From Saccharothrix tamanrassetensis (GTDB lineage Bacteria > Actinomycetota > Actinomycetes > Mycobacteriales > Pseudonocardiaceae), in assembly GCF_014203665.1 (NCBI RefSeq), contig NZ_JACHJN010000004.1, positions 620,001-684,000 on the forward strand: DNA of 64,000 nucleotides, in the 5' to 3' direction. This document shows, in pieces, positions 27,791 through 37,035 of the stretch (the first letter of the stretch is position 1; every line of letters begins with the position of its first letter). The notes under the pieces were generated by a model that was not told the DNA's origin, searched no databases, and saw only the letters and a list, made by a program, of their open reading frames with translations. Made by a program: the position numbers and the translations under genes.

Positions 27791-27830
27791 ACTCCCGGAC
27801 TCCCGGACTCCCGGACTCCCGGACTCCCGG
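27791..27830. repeat. 8-bp tandem repeat after coaX
   Basis: Five exact copies of actcccgg, four bases beyond the coaX stop codon. A repeat of this size and purity is liable to slippage. Confidence 0.9.
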
Positions 27831-27834
27831 ACGA

Positions 27835-28620
27835 TCACCGCATGTTGCGCTCAAACACCAGCCGCAACCCCAACAACGTCAAATCCGGCACATGCGCGTG
27901 GATCGTCGCCGATTCCGCTACCACCAACGGCGCCAGCCCACCCGTGGCGATCACCGCCACCGCCCCCGGCTCCGTCACCTGCAACTCGTCCACGATCCGC
28001 CGGACCAGCCCGTCCACCTGCCCCACGAACCCGTACACGATCCCGGACTGCAGGCACTCCACCGTGTTCTTCCCGATCACCGACCGGGGCCGGACCAGCT
28101 CCACCTTCCGCAACTGCGCGGCGCGGGCGGCCAGCGCGTCCACGGAGATCTCGATCCCGGGAGCCAACGCCCCGCCCAGGAACTCGCCCTTGGCCGAGAT
28201 CACGTCCAGGTTCGTGGACGTACCGAAGTCCACCACCACACAAGCCGTGCTGTACAGGTGGTGCGCCGCCAGGGTGTTGATCACCCGGTCCGACCCGACC
28301 TCCTTGGGGTTGTCCACCAGCAGCGGCACCCCGGTCCGCACGCCGGGCTCGACGAGCACCTTCGGCACGGCCGAGTAGTACCGCCCCAGCATCACCCGCA
28401 GCTCGCGCAACACCGCCGGCACCGTGGACAGCGCCGAGATCCCGGTGATCTTGTCCGCGTACTCGCCCAGCAACCCGCGCATGGTCAGCGCGAGCTCGTC
28501 GGCGGTCATCCGCGCGTCGGTGCGCATCCGCCAGTCGCGGACCAGGTCAGCCCTGTCCCCGGTCCCGTCGTACAACCCCAGCACGATGTTTGTGTTGCCG
28601 ACATCGATGGCGAGCAGCAC
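27835..28620 (-). CDS. coaX: Type III pantothenate kinase
   Basis: First enzyme of coenzyme A synthesis from pantothenate, 261 aa. ASKHA-fold motifs are present: DVGNTN at 6-11, the VVDFGTSTN phosphate loop and IATGGLAP. Start GTG 28620 with gaggga upstream. It is the last gene of the leftward pantothenate cluster, about 86 bp after panD, joining synthesis of pantothenate to its phosphorylation. Confidence 0.96.
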   Translation of the reverse strand: MLLAIDVGNTNIVLGLYDGTGDRADLVRDWRMRTDARMTADELALTMRGLLGEYADKITGISALSTVPAVLRELRVMLGRYYSAVPKVLVEPGVRTGVPLLVDNPKEVGSDRVINTLAAHHLYSTACVVVDFGTSTNLDVISAKGEFLGGALAPGIEISVDALAARAAQLRKVELVRPRSVIGKNTVECLQSGIVYGFVGQVDGLVRRIVDELQVTEPGAVAVIATGGLAPLVVAESATIHAHVPDLTLLGLRLVFERNMR

Positions 28621-28706
28621 GGAGTTCCCTCTCTCGTGGCCGATCCGAACCGGAGCCGGTCCGGACCGGAGCCGGTGCGACCGGCACGGCAGGCCGACCG
28701 ACCGAC

Positions 28707-29207
28707 TCAGTTCTCAGCTTGGATCAACGCGTCCAACGCCGTGGCGTCCTCGGTCTCCGACACCGTCTCCAGCACCGTCACCGACTCCAACCCGGACTCC
28801 ACCACGGCCCCGCTCACCAACCCGGACCCCTCCGGCGCGTGCGCCGGGTCCGCGCCCAGCTCCACGACCTTGTTCTCCGCGTCCACGAACACGATCTTCG
28901 GCTCGTAAGCACGGGCCTCCGCGTCGTCCATCTGGCCGTACGCGATGAGGATCACCAGGTCACCGGGCTTCACCAGGTGCGCGGCGGCCCCGTTGATGCC
29001 GAGCACCCCCGTCCCCCGCTCACCGGGGATGACGTAGGTCTCCAGCCGGGCCCCGTTGGTCACGTCCACGATCGCCACCTGCTCGCCGGCGAGCAGGTCG
29101 GCGGCCTCCATCAGGTCCAGGTCCACCGTCACCGACCCCACGTAGTGCAGGTCGGCCTGGGTCACGGTGGCCCGGTGGATCTTCGACTTGAGCATGGTGC
29201 GGAACAT
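28707..29207 (-). CDS. panD: Aspartate 1-decarboxylase precursor
   Basis: Makes beta-alanine for pantothenate; pyruvoyl enzyme formed by self-cleavage between Gly24 and Ser25 (in HYVGSVTV), 166 aa. The catalytic core ends near residue 120; the remaining C-terminal 45 or so residues are acidic and unusual in length compared with the 125-140 aa of most PanD proteins. ATG 29207 has aggggga 5 nt upstream and lies 11 bp after the panC stop. Confidence 0.96.
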   Translation of the reverse strand: MFRTMLKSKIHRATVTQADLHYVGSVTVDLDLMEAADLLAGEQVAIVDVTNGARLETYVIPGERGTGVLGINGAAAHLVKPGDLVILIAYGQMDDAEARAYEPKIVFVDAENKVVELGADPAHAPEGSGLVSGAVVESGLESVTVLETVSETEDATALDALIQAEN

Positions 29208-29218
29208 CGCGGTCCCCC

Positions 29219-30109
29219 TCACTCGTCGCCGGTGCCGAGCAGCACGGCGGCGTTGTCGATCAGTCGGGTGGTGCCCACCCGTGCGGCGACGAGCAGCCGC
29301 GCGTCACCGTTCTCCGGTGCCGGCCCCAGGTCCGGCGCCCGCAGCTCCAGGTAGTCCAGCTCGACCCGGGGCTCGGCGGCCAGGGTCTCGGACGCGGCCT
29401 TCAGCACCGCCTCCGCCCCCCGCCCGCTCACGTGCGCACCCGCGACCAGCGCCGCCGACAGCGCCGTGGCCGCCGCGCGCTCGTCCTCCGACAAGTACCG
29501 GTTCCGCGAGGACAACGCCAACCCGTCCGCCTCGCGAACCGTCGGCACCCCCACCACGTCGACCGGGAAGTCCAGGTCCCGGGCCATCCGGTGGATCAAC
29601 GTCAGCTGCTGGTAGTCCTTCTCCCCGAACACCGCGTACGTCGGCTGCACGATGTTGAACAGCTTCGACACCACGGTCAGCACCCCGGCGAAGTGCCCCG
29701 GCCGCGACGCGCCCTCCAACTCCTCCCCCAACGGCCCGGCCGACACCGTCACGGTCGACCCGGGCCGGTACATGTCCTCCACCGACGGCGCGAACACCAG
29801 CCCGACCCGCTCGGCCCGGCAGGTGTCCACATCGGACTCGAAGGTCCGCGGGTACCGGGAGAAGTCCTCCGACGGCCCGAACTGCGTCGGGTTGACGAAG
29901 ATCGACACCACGACCACGGTGTTCTGCATGACGTGCGCTTCGCGGATCAGCTTCCGGTGACCCTCGTGCAGCGCGCCCATGGTGGGCACCAGCGCGATGT
30001 TGCGACCGGCGGCTCGCAGCGCGCGGACCACCCGCCGCAACCGGTCCGGGTCGCGGTGCACCGTGACGTCGTTGGGCACGTAGTCGTCTCTGGTCAGCGG
30101 CTTGGTCAT
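29219..30109 (-). CDS. panC: Pantoate-beta-alanine ligase
   Basis: Joins pantoate and beta-alanine with ATP to form pantothenate, 296 aa. The nucleotidyl-transferase signature is [11 protein letters not shown] and the KMSKS-like region is [10 protein letters not shown]. The ATG at 30109 overlaps the upstream gene's stop by 4 bases (ATGA), so it is coupled to the DUF2520 gene. Confidence 0.96.
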   Translation of the reverse strand: MTKPLTRDDYVPNDVTVHRDPDRLRRVVRALRAAGRNIALVPTMGALHEGHRKLIREAHVMQNTVVVVSIFVNPTQFGPSEDFSRYPRTFESDVDTCRAERVGLVFAPSVEDMYRPGSTVTVSAGPLGEELEGASRPGHFAGVLTVVSKLFNIVQPTYAVFGEKDYQQLTLIHRMARDLDFPVDVVGVPTVREADGLALSSRNRYLSEDERAAATALSAALVAGAHVSGRGAEAVLKAASETLAAEPRVELDYLELRAPDLGPAPENGDARLLVAARVGTTRLIDNAAVLLGTGDE

Positions 30110-30999
30110 CGGTCCTCAAGAGTGGTGCGGACGTCGGCGGCCGGTTCGGGCTTGAGCAGCCCGGCGGCCTGCGCGCGGTCGACGGTTCGGCGCGCGAGAA
30201 CTCGGTACGGGGCAAGGGTGTCAGGCGCCTCGGCGGCCAGCACACGCAGGTGCTTGGCCACGGTCCCGGCGTCACCGCGCGCCACCGGCCCGGTCAGCGC
30301 CCGGTCACCGTGCCGCAGCACGTTGTCCAGCGCCGCCGACAGCAACGGCCCCAGCACGCGCTCCGCGTCGGCGATGCCCGACGACCGCAGCAGGTCCGCG
30401 CAGTCCGCGACCAGCGTGATCAGGTGGTTCGCCCCGTGCGCCAGCGCCGCGTGGTACAGCGGGCGGGCGGTCTCCGGGATGCGCACCGGCTCGGCGGACA
30501 TCTCCACGACCAGCGCCTCGCCCACGTTCCAGGCGACGTCGTCGCCGTCCGCGGCGGTCACCCCGACCGAGCACGCGGTCATCCGCTCGACGTCCTCGGC
30601 ACGTCCGGTGAAGGTCATCACCGGGTGCAGCGCGACGCACAGCGCCCCGACGGCCGCGGCGGGCTCCAGCACCGAGATGCCCTGCGCCCCGCTGGTGTGC
30701 ACCACGATCTGCCCGGCCCGCAACGACCCGGTGGCGACCAGCCCGCGCACCAACCCGGCCAGCTCGTCGTCCGGCACGGCCAGCAGCACGAGGTCCGCGG
30801 AGGCGGCCACCTCGGGCGGCGACAGCACCGGCACGTCCGGCAGCAGCTCCTCGGCCCGGCGCAGGGACTCCCGCGAGACCGCGGACACCGCGCCGACGAC
30901 GTGGCCCGCCCTGGTCAGGGCGGCGCCCAGCACCGAGCCCACCCGGCCCGCCGAGATCACTCCGACAGCCAGCCGCGCGGGGCGGGGGGTCGCGTCCAT
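30106..30999 (-). CDS. Rossmann-fold DUF2520 protein
   Basis: A 297-aa protein with an N-terminal dinucleotide fold ([21 protein letters not shown]) and a helical C-terminal DUF2520 domain ([16 protein letters not shown]). The overall plan resembles pyrroline-5-carboxylate and ketopantoate reductases. It is the first gene of the pan operon, with ATG 30999 preceded by aaggagt, and overlaps panC by 4 bases; the mycobacterial pan operon has the same neighbour. A redox step in pantoate supply is an attractive guess; no function is established to my knowledge. Confidence 0.85.
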   Translation of the reverse strand: MDATPRPARLAVGVISAGRVGSVLGAALTRAGHVVGAVSAVSRESLRRAEELLPDVPVLSPPEVAASADLVLLAVPDDELAGLVRGLVATGSLRAGQIVVHTSGAQGISVLEPAAAVGALCVALHPVMTFTGRAEDVERMTACSVGVTAADGDDVAWNVGEALVVEMSAEPVRIPETARPLYHAALAHGANHLITLVADCADLLRSSGIADAERVLGPLLSAALDNVLRHGDRALTGPVARGDAGTVAKHLRVLAAEAPDTLAPYRVLARRTVDRAQAAGLLKPEPAADVRTTLEDR

Positions 31000-31085
31000 G
31001 CGACGTACTCCTTCAGTGCGTTCCAGTCCCGTGGCGGGTACCGGACGACGGCCGCGAGCGTAATCCGCGCCCGCCGGGACAGCCG

Positions 31086-32258
31086 TCAACTGCGACGAAC
31101 ACCACCCGCCGCCTTCAGCGCACCGGGCGCGTCGACAGCGGCTTGACGTGCGGTGATGAGGGCTTCGAGGAGCACGGAGTGGCGTTCGTCCGAGCCCGCC
31201 TCGGCGGTTCCGGACGCGATCCGGTGCCGCAGGAACGCCAGTTCGGTGGCCGCCACCTGGTACTCGGCGACGGCCCGCGCGGCCTGGTCGCCGACCTTGC
31301 GCCGCACCGCGCGCCGCCACCGCCGGCGGCCCTGCAACGACGCCAGCAGGGTGACCTCGCTGGACGCGATCCACCGCTGCGCGGCCATCCCCGGCAGCTG
31401 GCCCGCCACGATCCGCTGCTCGCGGCGGCGCTGCCAGATCACCAGCAGCACCATGCCGGCGAAGATCGGCACCATGATCAGGAAGTACAGGTTGATGAAC
31501 GTCGACCCGGTGCCGACCGTGGTGGAGAAGTTCCACAGCGAGTGCAGCCCCGCCGCGCCCAGGTAGCCCAGCACCGGCGCGACCACCCGCAGCTTCCGGT
31601 TCGTGGTCATCGAGGCGATGCCGACCCCGATGCCGGTCATCGACGTGAACAGCGGGTGCGCGAACGGCGACAGCACCCCGCGCAGGATGAACAGCGCCAC
31701 CACCCCGCTGGACAGGTCCCCCAGCCCGCTGTCCACGAACACCCGCGCGAAGTAGTAGATGTTCTCGGTGAACGCGAAGCCCGCGGCGGTCACGCCCGCG
31801 TAGACCATGCCATCCACCACGCCGTCGAACTCCTCGCGGCGGCGCAGGAACAGCACGATCACGAACGCCGCCTTGGTCGCCTCCTCCACGATCGGCGCAC
31901 CGATCACCGCCGCGAACGTCGACCCGTCGCCGTTGATCAGCTCGCCCAGCACGTGCGCGGTCTGGTTGAACACCAGCGAGGTGATGGTCGCGCCGCACGC
32001 GCCCCAGGCGAACGCCAGCAGCAGGATCTTCGCCGGCTCCGGCTCCCACCGGTCCACCCACAGGAACGCGCCCAGCACCGCGGCCACCGGCACCAGCGCC
32101 GCCACCGCGCCGACCAGGATGGGGCCCGCGCCGATCTTGCTGGTGCCCAGCGCCAACAGCACCAGGCCGCACACGCCCAGCGCGATCAGGCCGACAACCG
32201 GCAGCAGGACGGTCCACCGGCGCTGGTTCGCGCGCTTGCGGGCAGGGGAGGCGGTCAC
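31086..32258 (-). CDS. PrsW-type intramembrane metalloprotease
   Basis: A 390-aa multi-pass membrane protein of the PrsW/CAAX-like protease family. The glutamate motif PIVEEATKAAF, FAFTENIYYF and the histidine-bearing segments SPFAHPLFTS and LGAAGLHSLWNF form the expected metal site. In Bacillus PrsW cleaves an anti-sigma factor; the target here is unknown. A soluble C-terminal domain of about 120 residues is Arg-rich and helical. GTG 32258 is inferred from the start of the basic N-terminus ASPARKR; it is 30 bp from the divergent methyltransferase gene. Confidence 0.85.
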   Translation of the reverse strand: MTASPARKRANQRRWTVLLPVVGLIALGVCGLVLLALGTSKIGAGPILVGAVAALVPVAAVLGAFLWVDRWEPEPAKILLLAFAWGACGATITSLVFNQTAHVLGELINGDGSTFAAVIGAPIVEEATKAAFVIVLFLRRREEFDGVVDGMVYAGVTAAGFAFTENIYYFARVFVDSGLGDLSSGVVALFILRGVLSPFAHPLFTSMTGIGVGIASMTTNRKLRVVAPVLGYLGAAGLHSLWNFSTTVGTGSTFINLYFLIMVPIFAGMVLLVIWQRRREQRIVAGQLPGMAAQRWIASSEVTLLASLQGRRRWRRAVRRKVGDQAARAVAEYQVAATELAFLRHRIASGTAEAGSDERHSVLLEALITARQAAVDAPGALKAAGGVRRS

Positions 32259-32288
32259 AGTGTGCAACCTTAAAGGGACACTTGACTG

Positions 32289-33197
32289 GTGCGGGACTCG
32301 GAAACGGCGTGGCGCGGCGCTCTCTACGGCCCGGAGGGCTTCTTCAGCCGGGGCGCGGTTCCCGCCGACCACTTCCGGACCGCGCCGCTGATCGGCCCTG
32401 AACTGGCCGAAGCGCTCCTGGTGCTGCTCGATCGGGTGGACTTCGCCCTGGGGCGCCCGGCGCGGCTGGACTTCGTGGACGTCGGGGCGGGCGGCGGGGA
32501 GCTGTCCGCCGCCGTCCGCGCCCTGGCGCCCGGTCCGCTCGGCCGCCGCCTGCGGGTGACCGCCGTGGACATCGGACCGGAGCGGTCACTCCCGGGCGTC
32601 CGGTGGACCCGCGAGCTGCCGTCCCGGGTCGAGGGCCTGCTGATCGGCCACGAATGGCTGGACGCCATCCCGTGCCCGCTGGTGACCGGCCCGCACGACG
32701 ACCCGTGGCTGGCCCGCTGGTGGCCGTTGGAACCCGGCTGGCGCGCGGAGGTCGGCGCTCCCCGCGACGCGGCCTGGGCGGACGCGGTGTCCCGGGTGCG
32801 CGGCGCGGCGCTGGCCGTGGACTACGGGCACCTGCGGGCGGACCGGGTGGCGGGCCGGTACCGCTCCGGGACGTTCGCCGCCTACCGCGACGGCCGACAG
32901 GTGACCCCGGTCTTCGACGGCTCGTGCGACCTGACCGCGCACGTGGCACTGGACGCCTGCGCCGAGGCGGCCGGCGGCGACCGGGTGCTGGTGTCGCAGC
33001 GGGACGCGCTGGCGGCGTTGGGCCTGACCGCGACCGCCGAGGGCACCGGCCTGGCGTGGCTGGAGTCGGCGGCCCGTGCGTCCCGCGTCGCCGAACTGCG
33101 GGCGGTCGGCGGCCTGGGTTCGTTCGGGTGGCTGTTGCACGGGGTCGGCGTCCCGGTGTCGGAACTGCTCCCCCCGCTGCCCGCCTGGCAACCCTGA
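32289..33197 (+). CDS. MidA/NDUFAF7-family SAM methyltransferase
   Basis: A 302-aa class I methyltransferase. Motif I is FVDVGAGGGELS, and HEWLDAIPCPLV matches the family motif N-E-F-x-D-A-x-P; ALAVDYGHLRADR matches the MidA loop. The mitochondrial member NDUFAF7 dimethylates an arginine of complex I subunit NDUFS2 (NuoD homologue). A NuoD paralogue lies two genes downstream on the same strand, which makes it the obvious candidate substrate. Start GTG 32289, no strong ribosome-binding site. Confidence 0.82.
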   Translation: MRDSETAWRGALYGPEGFFSRGAVPADHFRTAPLIGPELAEALLVLLDRVDFALGRPARLDFVDVGAGGGELSAAVRALAPGPLGRRLRVTAVDIGPERSLPGVRWTRELPSRVEGLLIGHEWLDAIPCPLVTGPHDDPWLARWWPLEPGWRAEVGAPRDAAWADAVSRVRGAALAVDYGHLRADRVAGRYRSGTFAAYRDGRQVTPVFDGSCDLTAHVALDACAEAAGGDRVLVSQRDALAALGLTATAEGTGLAWLESAARASRVAELRAVGGLGSFGWLLHGVGVPVSELLPPLPAWQP

Positions 33198-33337
33198 ACG
33201 GCTGCCCCGAACGGCTGCGCTGAACAGACCGCACCGAACGGCAGCACGGCTCCGGAGCGTCGAAGCGCCCAAGACGGTGCGCTGCCACGTCCGAAGACCG
33301 CCGGCTCACGCCCGTCCGGCCGCGCAGGCTTGGGCAC

Positions 33338-33784
33338 ATGAGGATTCACGCACTGCCCGTGGACGTGGTGGAACGGGCGAGGAAGCTGGCGGGCACGGAC
33401 GAGTTCCACGAGCTGCGCGGGGAGTCGGTCGGCGCACCGCTGAGGTGTTGTCTGCGCAAGGCCGGGGTCGGGGAGCCGGTCGTGCTGTTCCGGTACTCGC
33501 CGACCGCCGGCCGGGGACCGTACGAGGAACTCGGGCCGGTGTTCGCGCACATGCTGCCGTGCGGCGGCCCGGACCAATCGCACGAACTGCCCGAGGCCCT
33601 GCGCCACTCGCCCCGCGCCCTCCGGGCGTACGGCGCGGACGGGCGGATCCACGACGGCGGCGTCGCCCGGCCCGAGGAGCTGACCGAGAAGATCGAGGAG
33701 TGGCTGAGCCACCCCGAGGTGACCGAGGTGCAGGTGCGCAGCGCGTCCCACGGGTGCTTCCTGTTCGCCGTCACCGCCGACTGA
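33338..33784 (+). CDS. DUF1203 family protein
   Basis: A 148-aa small protein with the DUF1203 signature: RCCLRKAGVGEPVVLFRY followed by GPYEELGPVFAHMLPC. No enzymatic function is established for the family. It lies between the MidA-type and NuoD-type genes on the same strand but with 140 and 173 bp gaps, so an operon is uncertain. Confidence 0.85.
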   Translation: MRIHALPVDVVERARKLAGTDEFHELRGESVGAPLRCCLRKAGVGEPVVLFRYSPTAGRGPYEELGPVFAHMLPCGGPDQSHELPEALRHSPRALRAYGADGRIHDGGVARPEELTEKIEEWLSHPEVTEVQVRSASHGCFLFAVTAD

Positions 33785-33854
33785 CCACCGCGGCGACGGG
33801 CCGGTCGCCCGACGATCCAGCGGCCGGCCGGTCGTGGTCGGGAACCGGCCACGA

Positions 33855-33935
33855 CCCACCGACTGTCCGCGGTCGGCACGGCCCACCGACTGTCCGCGGT
33901 CGGCACGGCCCACCGTCTGTCCGCGGTCGGCACGG
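33855..33935. repeat. 27-bp tandem repeat before the nuoD-like gene
   Basis: Three copies, nearly identical, of a 27-bp unit beginning cccaccgactgtccgcggtc. It ends about 22 bp before the GTG of the nuoD-like gene and so lies in its promoter or leader. It encodes nothing supportable. Confidence 0.85.
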
Positions 33936-33957
33936 ACCGGCGTGCGAGCATGGCCCG

Positions 33958-35031
33958 GTGGAGATCACCGTTGGCGTCGGGGCCGGGGCGCGCCACCTGG
34001 GCGTGGACCGGGTGGTCGACCTCGGCCCCCTGCACCCGTCGACGCACGGCGCCTACCGCCTGCGCCTGACCGTCCGCGACGACGAGGTCATCACCGCCGC
34101 CGAGCCCCTGGTCGGCCACCTGCACCGGGGTGCGGAGAAGCTGTTCGAGGTCCGCGACTACCGGCAGGTGCTGACCCTGGCCAACCGGCACGACTGGCTG
34201 GCCGCGTTCTGCAACGAGCTGGCGGTCGCGCTCGCCGTGGAACGGATGACCGGCATGGACGTGCCGCCCCGCGCCCAGGCGCTGCGGGCGGTGCTGTGCG
34301 AGCTGAACCGGATCATGGCGCACCTGGTCTTCCTCACCCCGCTCACCGGCCAGGCCGCGGCACGCGGGCGGGAAGCCGTGCAGGCGGTGCTGGAGGAGGC
34401 GTCCGGCGGGCGGATCCACTTCATGTTCAACCGGATCGGCGGCCTGCGCGAGGACGTCCCGGCGGGCTGGACCGACCGCGTCCGCGCCGCACTATCCACA
34501 GTGGACATCGGTCCGGTGCCCGAGGGGCTGGCCGGGATCGGTGTGCTGCCGAGGGATGCCGCGCTGGCGTTCGGCGTCACCGGGCCGATCGGCCGGGCGT
34601 CCGGGGTGGACTTCGACCTGCGCCGGGACGACCCGCTGCCCGGCTACCGGGGGCTGGACGTGACCCCGGTGGTGCGGACGTCGGGCGACGCGCTGGCCCG
34701 CGTGCAGTGCCTGGTCGACGAGGTGCGGCAGTCCGTTCGGCTGGTGGGGCAGTGCCTGGACCGGCTGCCGGGCGGACCGGTCAACCTGCGGCTGCCCAAG
34801 GCGGTCAAGGCTCCCGAGGGGTCGGTGTACACGCGGGTGGAGGCGCCGCTGGGGACCTCCGGCGTGCACTTGGCGTCACGGGGCGAGAAGACGCCGTGGC
34901 GGCTCAAGCTGCGGACCCCGTCGTTCAACAACGTCCAGGCGCTGTCGGCCTTGCTGCCGGGGACCAAGGTGGACGACCTGCCCGCGGTGCTGGGTTCGTT
35001 CGCCGTGGTGGTCGGCGACATCGACAAGTAG
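33958..35031 (+). CDS. Stand-alone NuoD (complex I 49-kDa) paralogue
   Basis: A 357-aa relative of NADH-quinone oxidoreductase subunit D with no other nuo genes nearby. The quinone-site segment GPLHPSTHG (23-31) is kept, as is the LHRGAEKL segment whose arginine (Arg57) corresponds to NDUFS2 Arg85, methylated in mitochondria. The middle and C-terminal parts are shorter and more diverged than in true NuoD. GTG 33958 is inferred from the conserved N-terminus. From memory, similar lone nuoD copies occur in Streptomyces near ftsH/fol genes. Role unknown: assembly partner, hydrogenase-like subunit or regulator. Confidence 0.85.
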   Translation: MEITVGVGAGARHLGVDRVVDLGPLHPSTHGAYRLRLTVRDDEVITAAEPLVGHLHRGAEKLFEVRDYRQVLTLANRHDWLAAFCNELAVALAVERMTGMDVPPRAQALRAVLCELNRIMAHLVFLTPLTGQAAARGREAVQAVLEEASGGRIHFMFNRIGGLREDVPAGWTDRVRAALSTVDIGPVPEGLAGIGVLPRDAALAFGVTGPIGRASGVDFDLRRDDPLPGYRGLDVTPVVRTSGDALARVQCLVDEVRQSVRLVGQCLDRLPGGPVNLRLPKAVKAPEGSVYTRVEAPLGTSGVHLASRGEKTPWRLKLRTPSFNNVQALSALLPGTKVDDLPAVLGSFAVVVGDIDK

Positions 35032-35032
35032 G

Positions 35033-36985
35033 TCAGTCCTCGCCACGCCGCCGACGACGGCGCGGGGACTCACCCCCGCCGAACGCGGCCAGCAACTCGC
35101 TCACCGACTTGCCGTCCGCGTGCGCACCCGCGGGCTCGGCGGGTTCGGGCGCACCGCGCCGCCCCGCCGGCTGCTCCTCGGCCCTGCGTCGACCGCCGCC
35201 TTCGTCCGCCGCCCGCCGACCGGCCGCGAGTTCCGCCGACGACCGCCCGGCCGGCTCCGCGGACACCGGCAGGTACCCGCTCTGCTCGGCCGCCCGGTGA
35301 CCCGCTCCGGCGGCCCGCGCACCTTCCGCCGCCACCGGCCGGTACCCACCGGTCTGCTCGGCCGCCCGCCGTCCGGTCTCCGCCCGGGCACCACCGGCCC
35401 GAGCAGCGCTCGACCTGGTGCCGGCGCCACCGGCCTGGTCCGCGTCCGTCCCGGCGTGGGAACCGCCGGCCTGGCTCGGGCTCGACCCGGTACGAACACC
35501 GCCGGCCTCGCCCGCACCGGACACCGGACGGAACCCGCCGGTCTCGTTCGCCCGCGAACCGACCTGGTCCACACCGGACACGGGGCGGAACCCACCCGTC
35601 TGGCTCGCCCGCGAACCCGCTTGGTCCACACCGGACACCGGACGGAACCCACCCGTCTGGGTCGCGGCGGGCACCGCACCGAACCCGGCGGCCTCACCCG
35701 ACGGCACCGGCCGGTACCCGCCGGTCTGCTCGGCCGGCGACCCGCGGCGGGCAGCCTGGTCGGCCGCCAGCGCGTCACGGCTGATCATCTCGGTCCGCTC
35801 GGCGATCCGGCTGCGCCGCTGGATCGTGTGCTCGGTCCGGGACGGCTCGGACTTGCGCGCCGCCGCCTCGCGCACCGCGTCGACCCGCGCCGACTCGGCC
35901 CGCGCCGGGTCCACCCGCGCGGAGTCGGTGCGAGCCGACCCGCTGCGCGCGTGCGCGGCGTCGACCTGCGCGGCGTCCGCCCGAGCGGTGTCCTGCCGCG
36001 CCACCTGCACCTGCGGGGCCCCGCCCCGCGAAGGCTCCTGCCGCGACGCCTCGCCGCGCGAGGTACCGCCGCGTGGAGCTTCCGCCCGCGACACCTCGAC
36101 CTGCGCGGCCTCCGCCCCGCGCGCGGCAGCGGCCGGCTCGGCCCGCCGGGCCGGTTCCGCCGGACGTGCGGCGGGGGTGGACGAACTCAGCCGACCGGCC
36201 AGGTCCGCCAGGTTGACGCGTTCGGTCGGCTCCGGACCGCCCGGCCGCACCACGACGGCGGGGCGCTGCTGGGTCGCCCGCGCCGGTTCCCGGCGGACGG
36301 GTTGCGCCGCCTCCCGGCGGGCCGGGTCGGGCCGGACGGGTTCGGGACGCCGAACCTGATCTTTGCGGGACGCCTCGTGCGAGACCCGCTCGATCAGCTC
36401 CGTCCGGTCCGCCGAGGGCTTCTCCACGGACTTCTTCACGGTCGTCTTGGCGGGCCCGGCGGTGATGATCCGCTGGTCGCTCACCGTCATCAGCCGGGAC
36501 TGGTCGGACAGCGAGCGCATCCGGGTCGACTCGGCGCGCAGCGCCACCCGTTCGACCAGCACCTCGCCGCCGAGCAGGGCTTCCAGGTTCTCCCGCAACG
36601 CCCGCAGCTCGCCGCGCAGCGCCTCCAGGTCGTCCTTCGCCTCTTCCTGCACCCGCTTGCGGGTCTCCGCCTCGATCTCCAGCTCGTACTCGCGACGTGC
36701 CGCGACCTCGCGCTCCAGCTCCAGCTCGTACACCGACTGGAGGTCCGCGACCTCGTCCTCCCGGTCGGTGATCTGGCGCCGGTAGCGCGCGGCCAGGAAC
36801 GCCCCGACCAGCGCGGCCCACAGGGCGGCGACCACGGCCAGTCTCAGCCAGCGGGCGTTGTCGCTCAGCACCAGCACCGCCGCGGCACCCAGTGCGAGCG
36901 CCAATGCTGCTACCAGCAGTAGTCGCCCGGAGCCACGACCGTGATCTTGCTGCTCGTCGTCCTGCGACGTGCCTCGCCCGGTCAT
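35033..36985 (-). CDS. DUF6779-type membrane protein with disordered repeat tail
   Basis: A 650-aa protein. Two membrane helices (about residues 22-68) are followed by a coiled coil (about 72-145, heptads in ELELEREVAARREYELEIEA), a short conserved stretch (MRSLSDQSRLMTVSDQRIITAGPA) and then about 400 residues of Ala/Arg/Ser/Gly-rich disorder. The tail contains repeats of QTGGFRPVSGVDQ type with a TGG[FY]RPV core. It matches by position the Ala/Arg-rich membrane protein next to folK in mycobacteria. GTG 36991 is an alternative start. A role in the envelope or division is a guess. Confidence 0.8.
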   Translation of the reverse strand: MTGRGTSQDDEQQDHGRGSGRLLLVAALALALGAAAVLVLSDNARWLRLAVVAALWAALVGAFLAARYRRQITDREDEVADLQSVYELELEREVAARREYELEIEAETRKRVQEEAKDDLEALRGELRALRENLEALLGGEVLVERVALRAESTRMRSLSDQSRLMTVSDQRIITAGPAKTTVKKSVEKPSADRTELIERVSHEASRKDQVRRPEPVRPDPARREAAQPVRREPARATQQRPAVVVRPGGPEPTERVNLADLAGRLSSSTPAARPAEPARRAEPAAAARGAEAAQVEVSRAEAPRGGTSRGEASRQEPSRGGAPQVQVARQDTARADAAQVDAAHARSGSARTDSARVDPARAESARVDAVREAAARKSEPSRTEHTIQRRSRIAERTEMISRDALAADQAARRGSPAEQTGGYRPVPSGEAAGFGAVPAATQTGGFRPVSGVDQAGSRASQTGGFRPVSGVDQVGSRANETGGFRPVSGAGEAGGVRTGSSPSQAGGSHAGTDADQAGGAGTRSSAARAGGARAETGRRAAEQTGGYRPVAAEGARAAGAGHRAAEQSGYLPVSAEPAGRSSAELAAGRRAADEGGGRRRAEEQPAGRRGAPEPAEPAGAHADGKSVSELLAAFGGGESPRRRRRRGED

Positions 36986-37035
36986 GGCCACTACCGTACC
37001 GGTCAGTTATCCGATTGAGACCTCCGCGTCGGTAT

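Larger units (their letters stand above)
27280..27834. other. 555-bp repeat-bearing intergenic region
   Basis: Between the convergent ends of the methyltransferase gene and coaX. It holds a C-rich low-complexity stretch (27290-27430), composite hairpin copy 2 with its leader (27439-27650), about 120 bp of unassigned DNA, and an 8-bp tandem repeat next to the coaX stop. No protein gene is supported. Confidence 0.75.
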
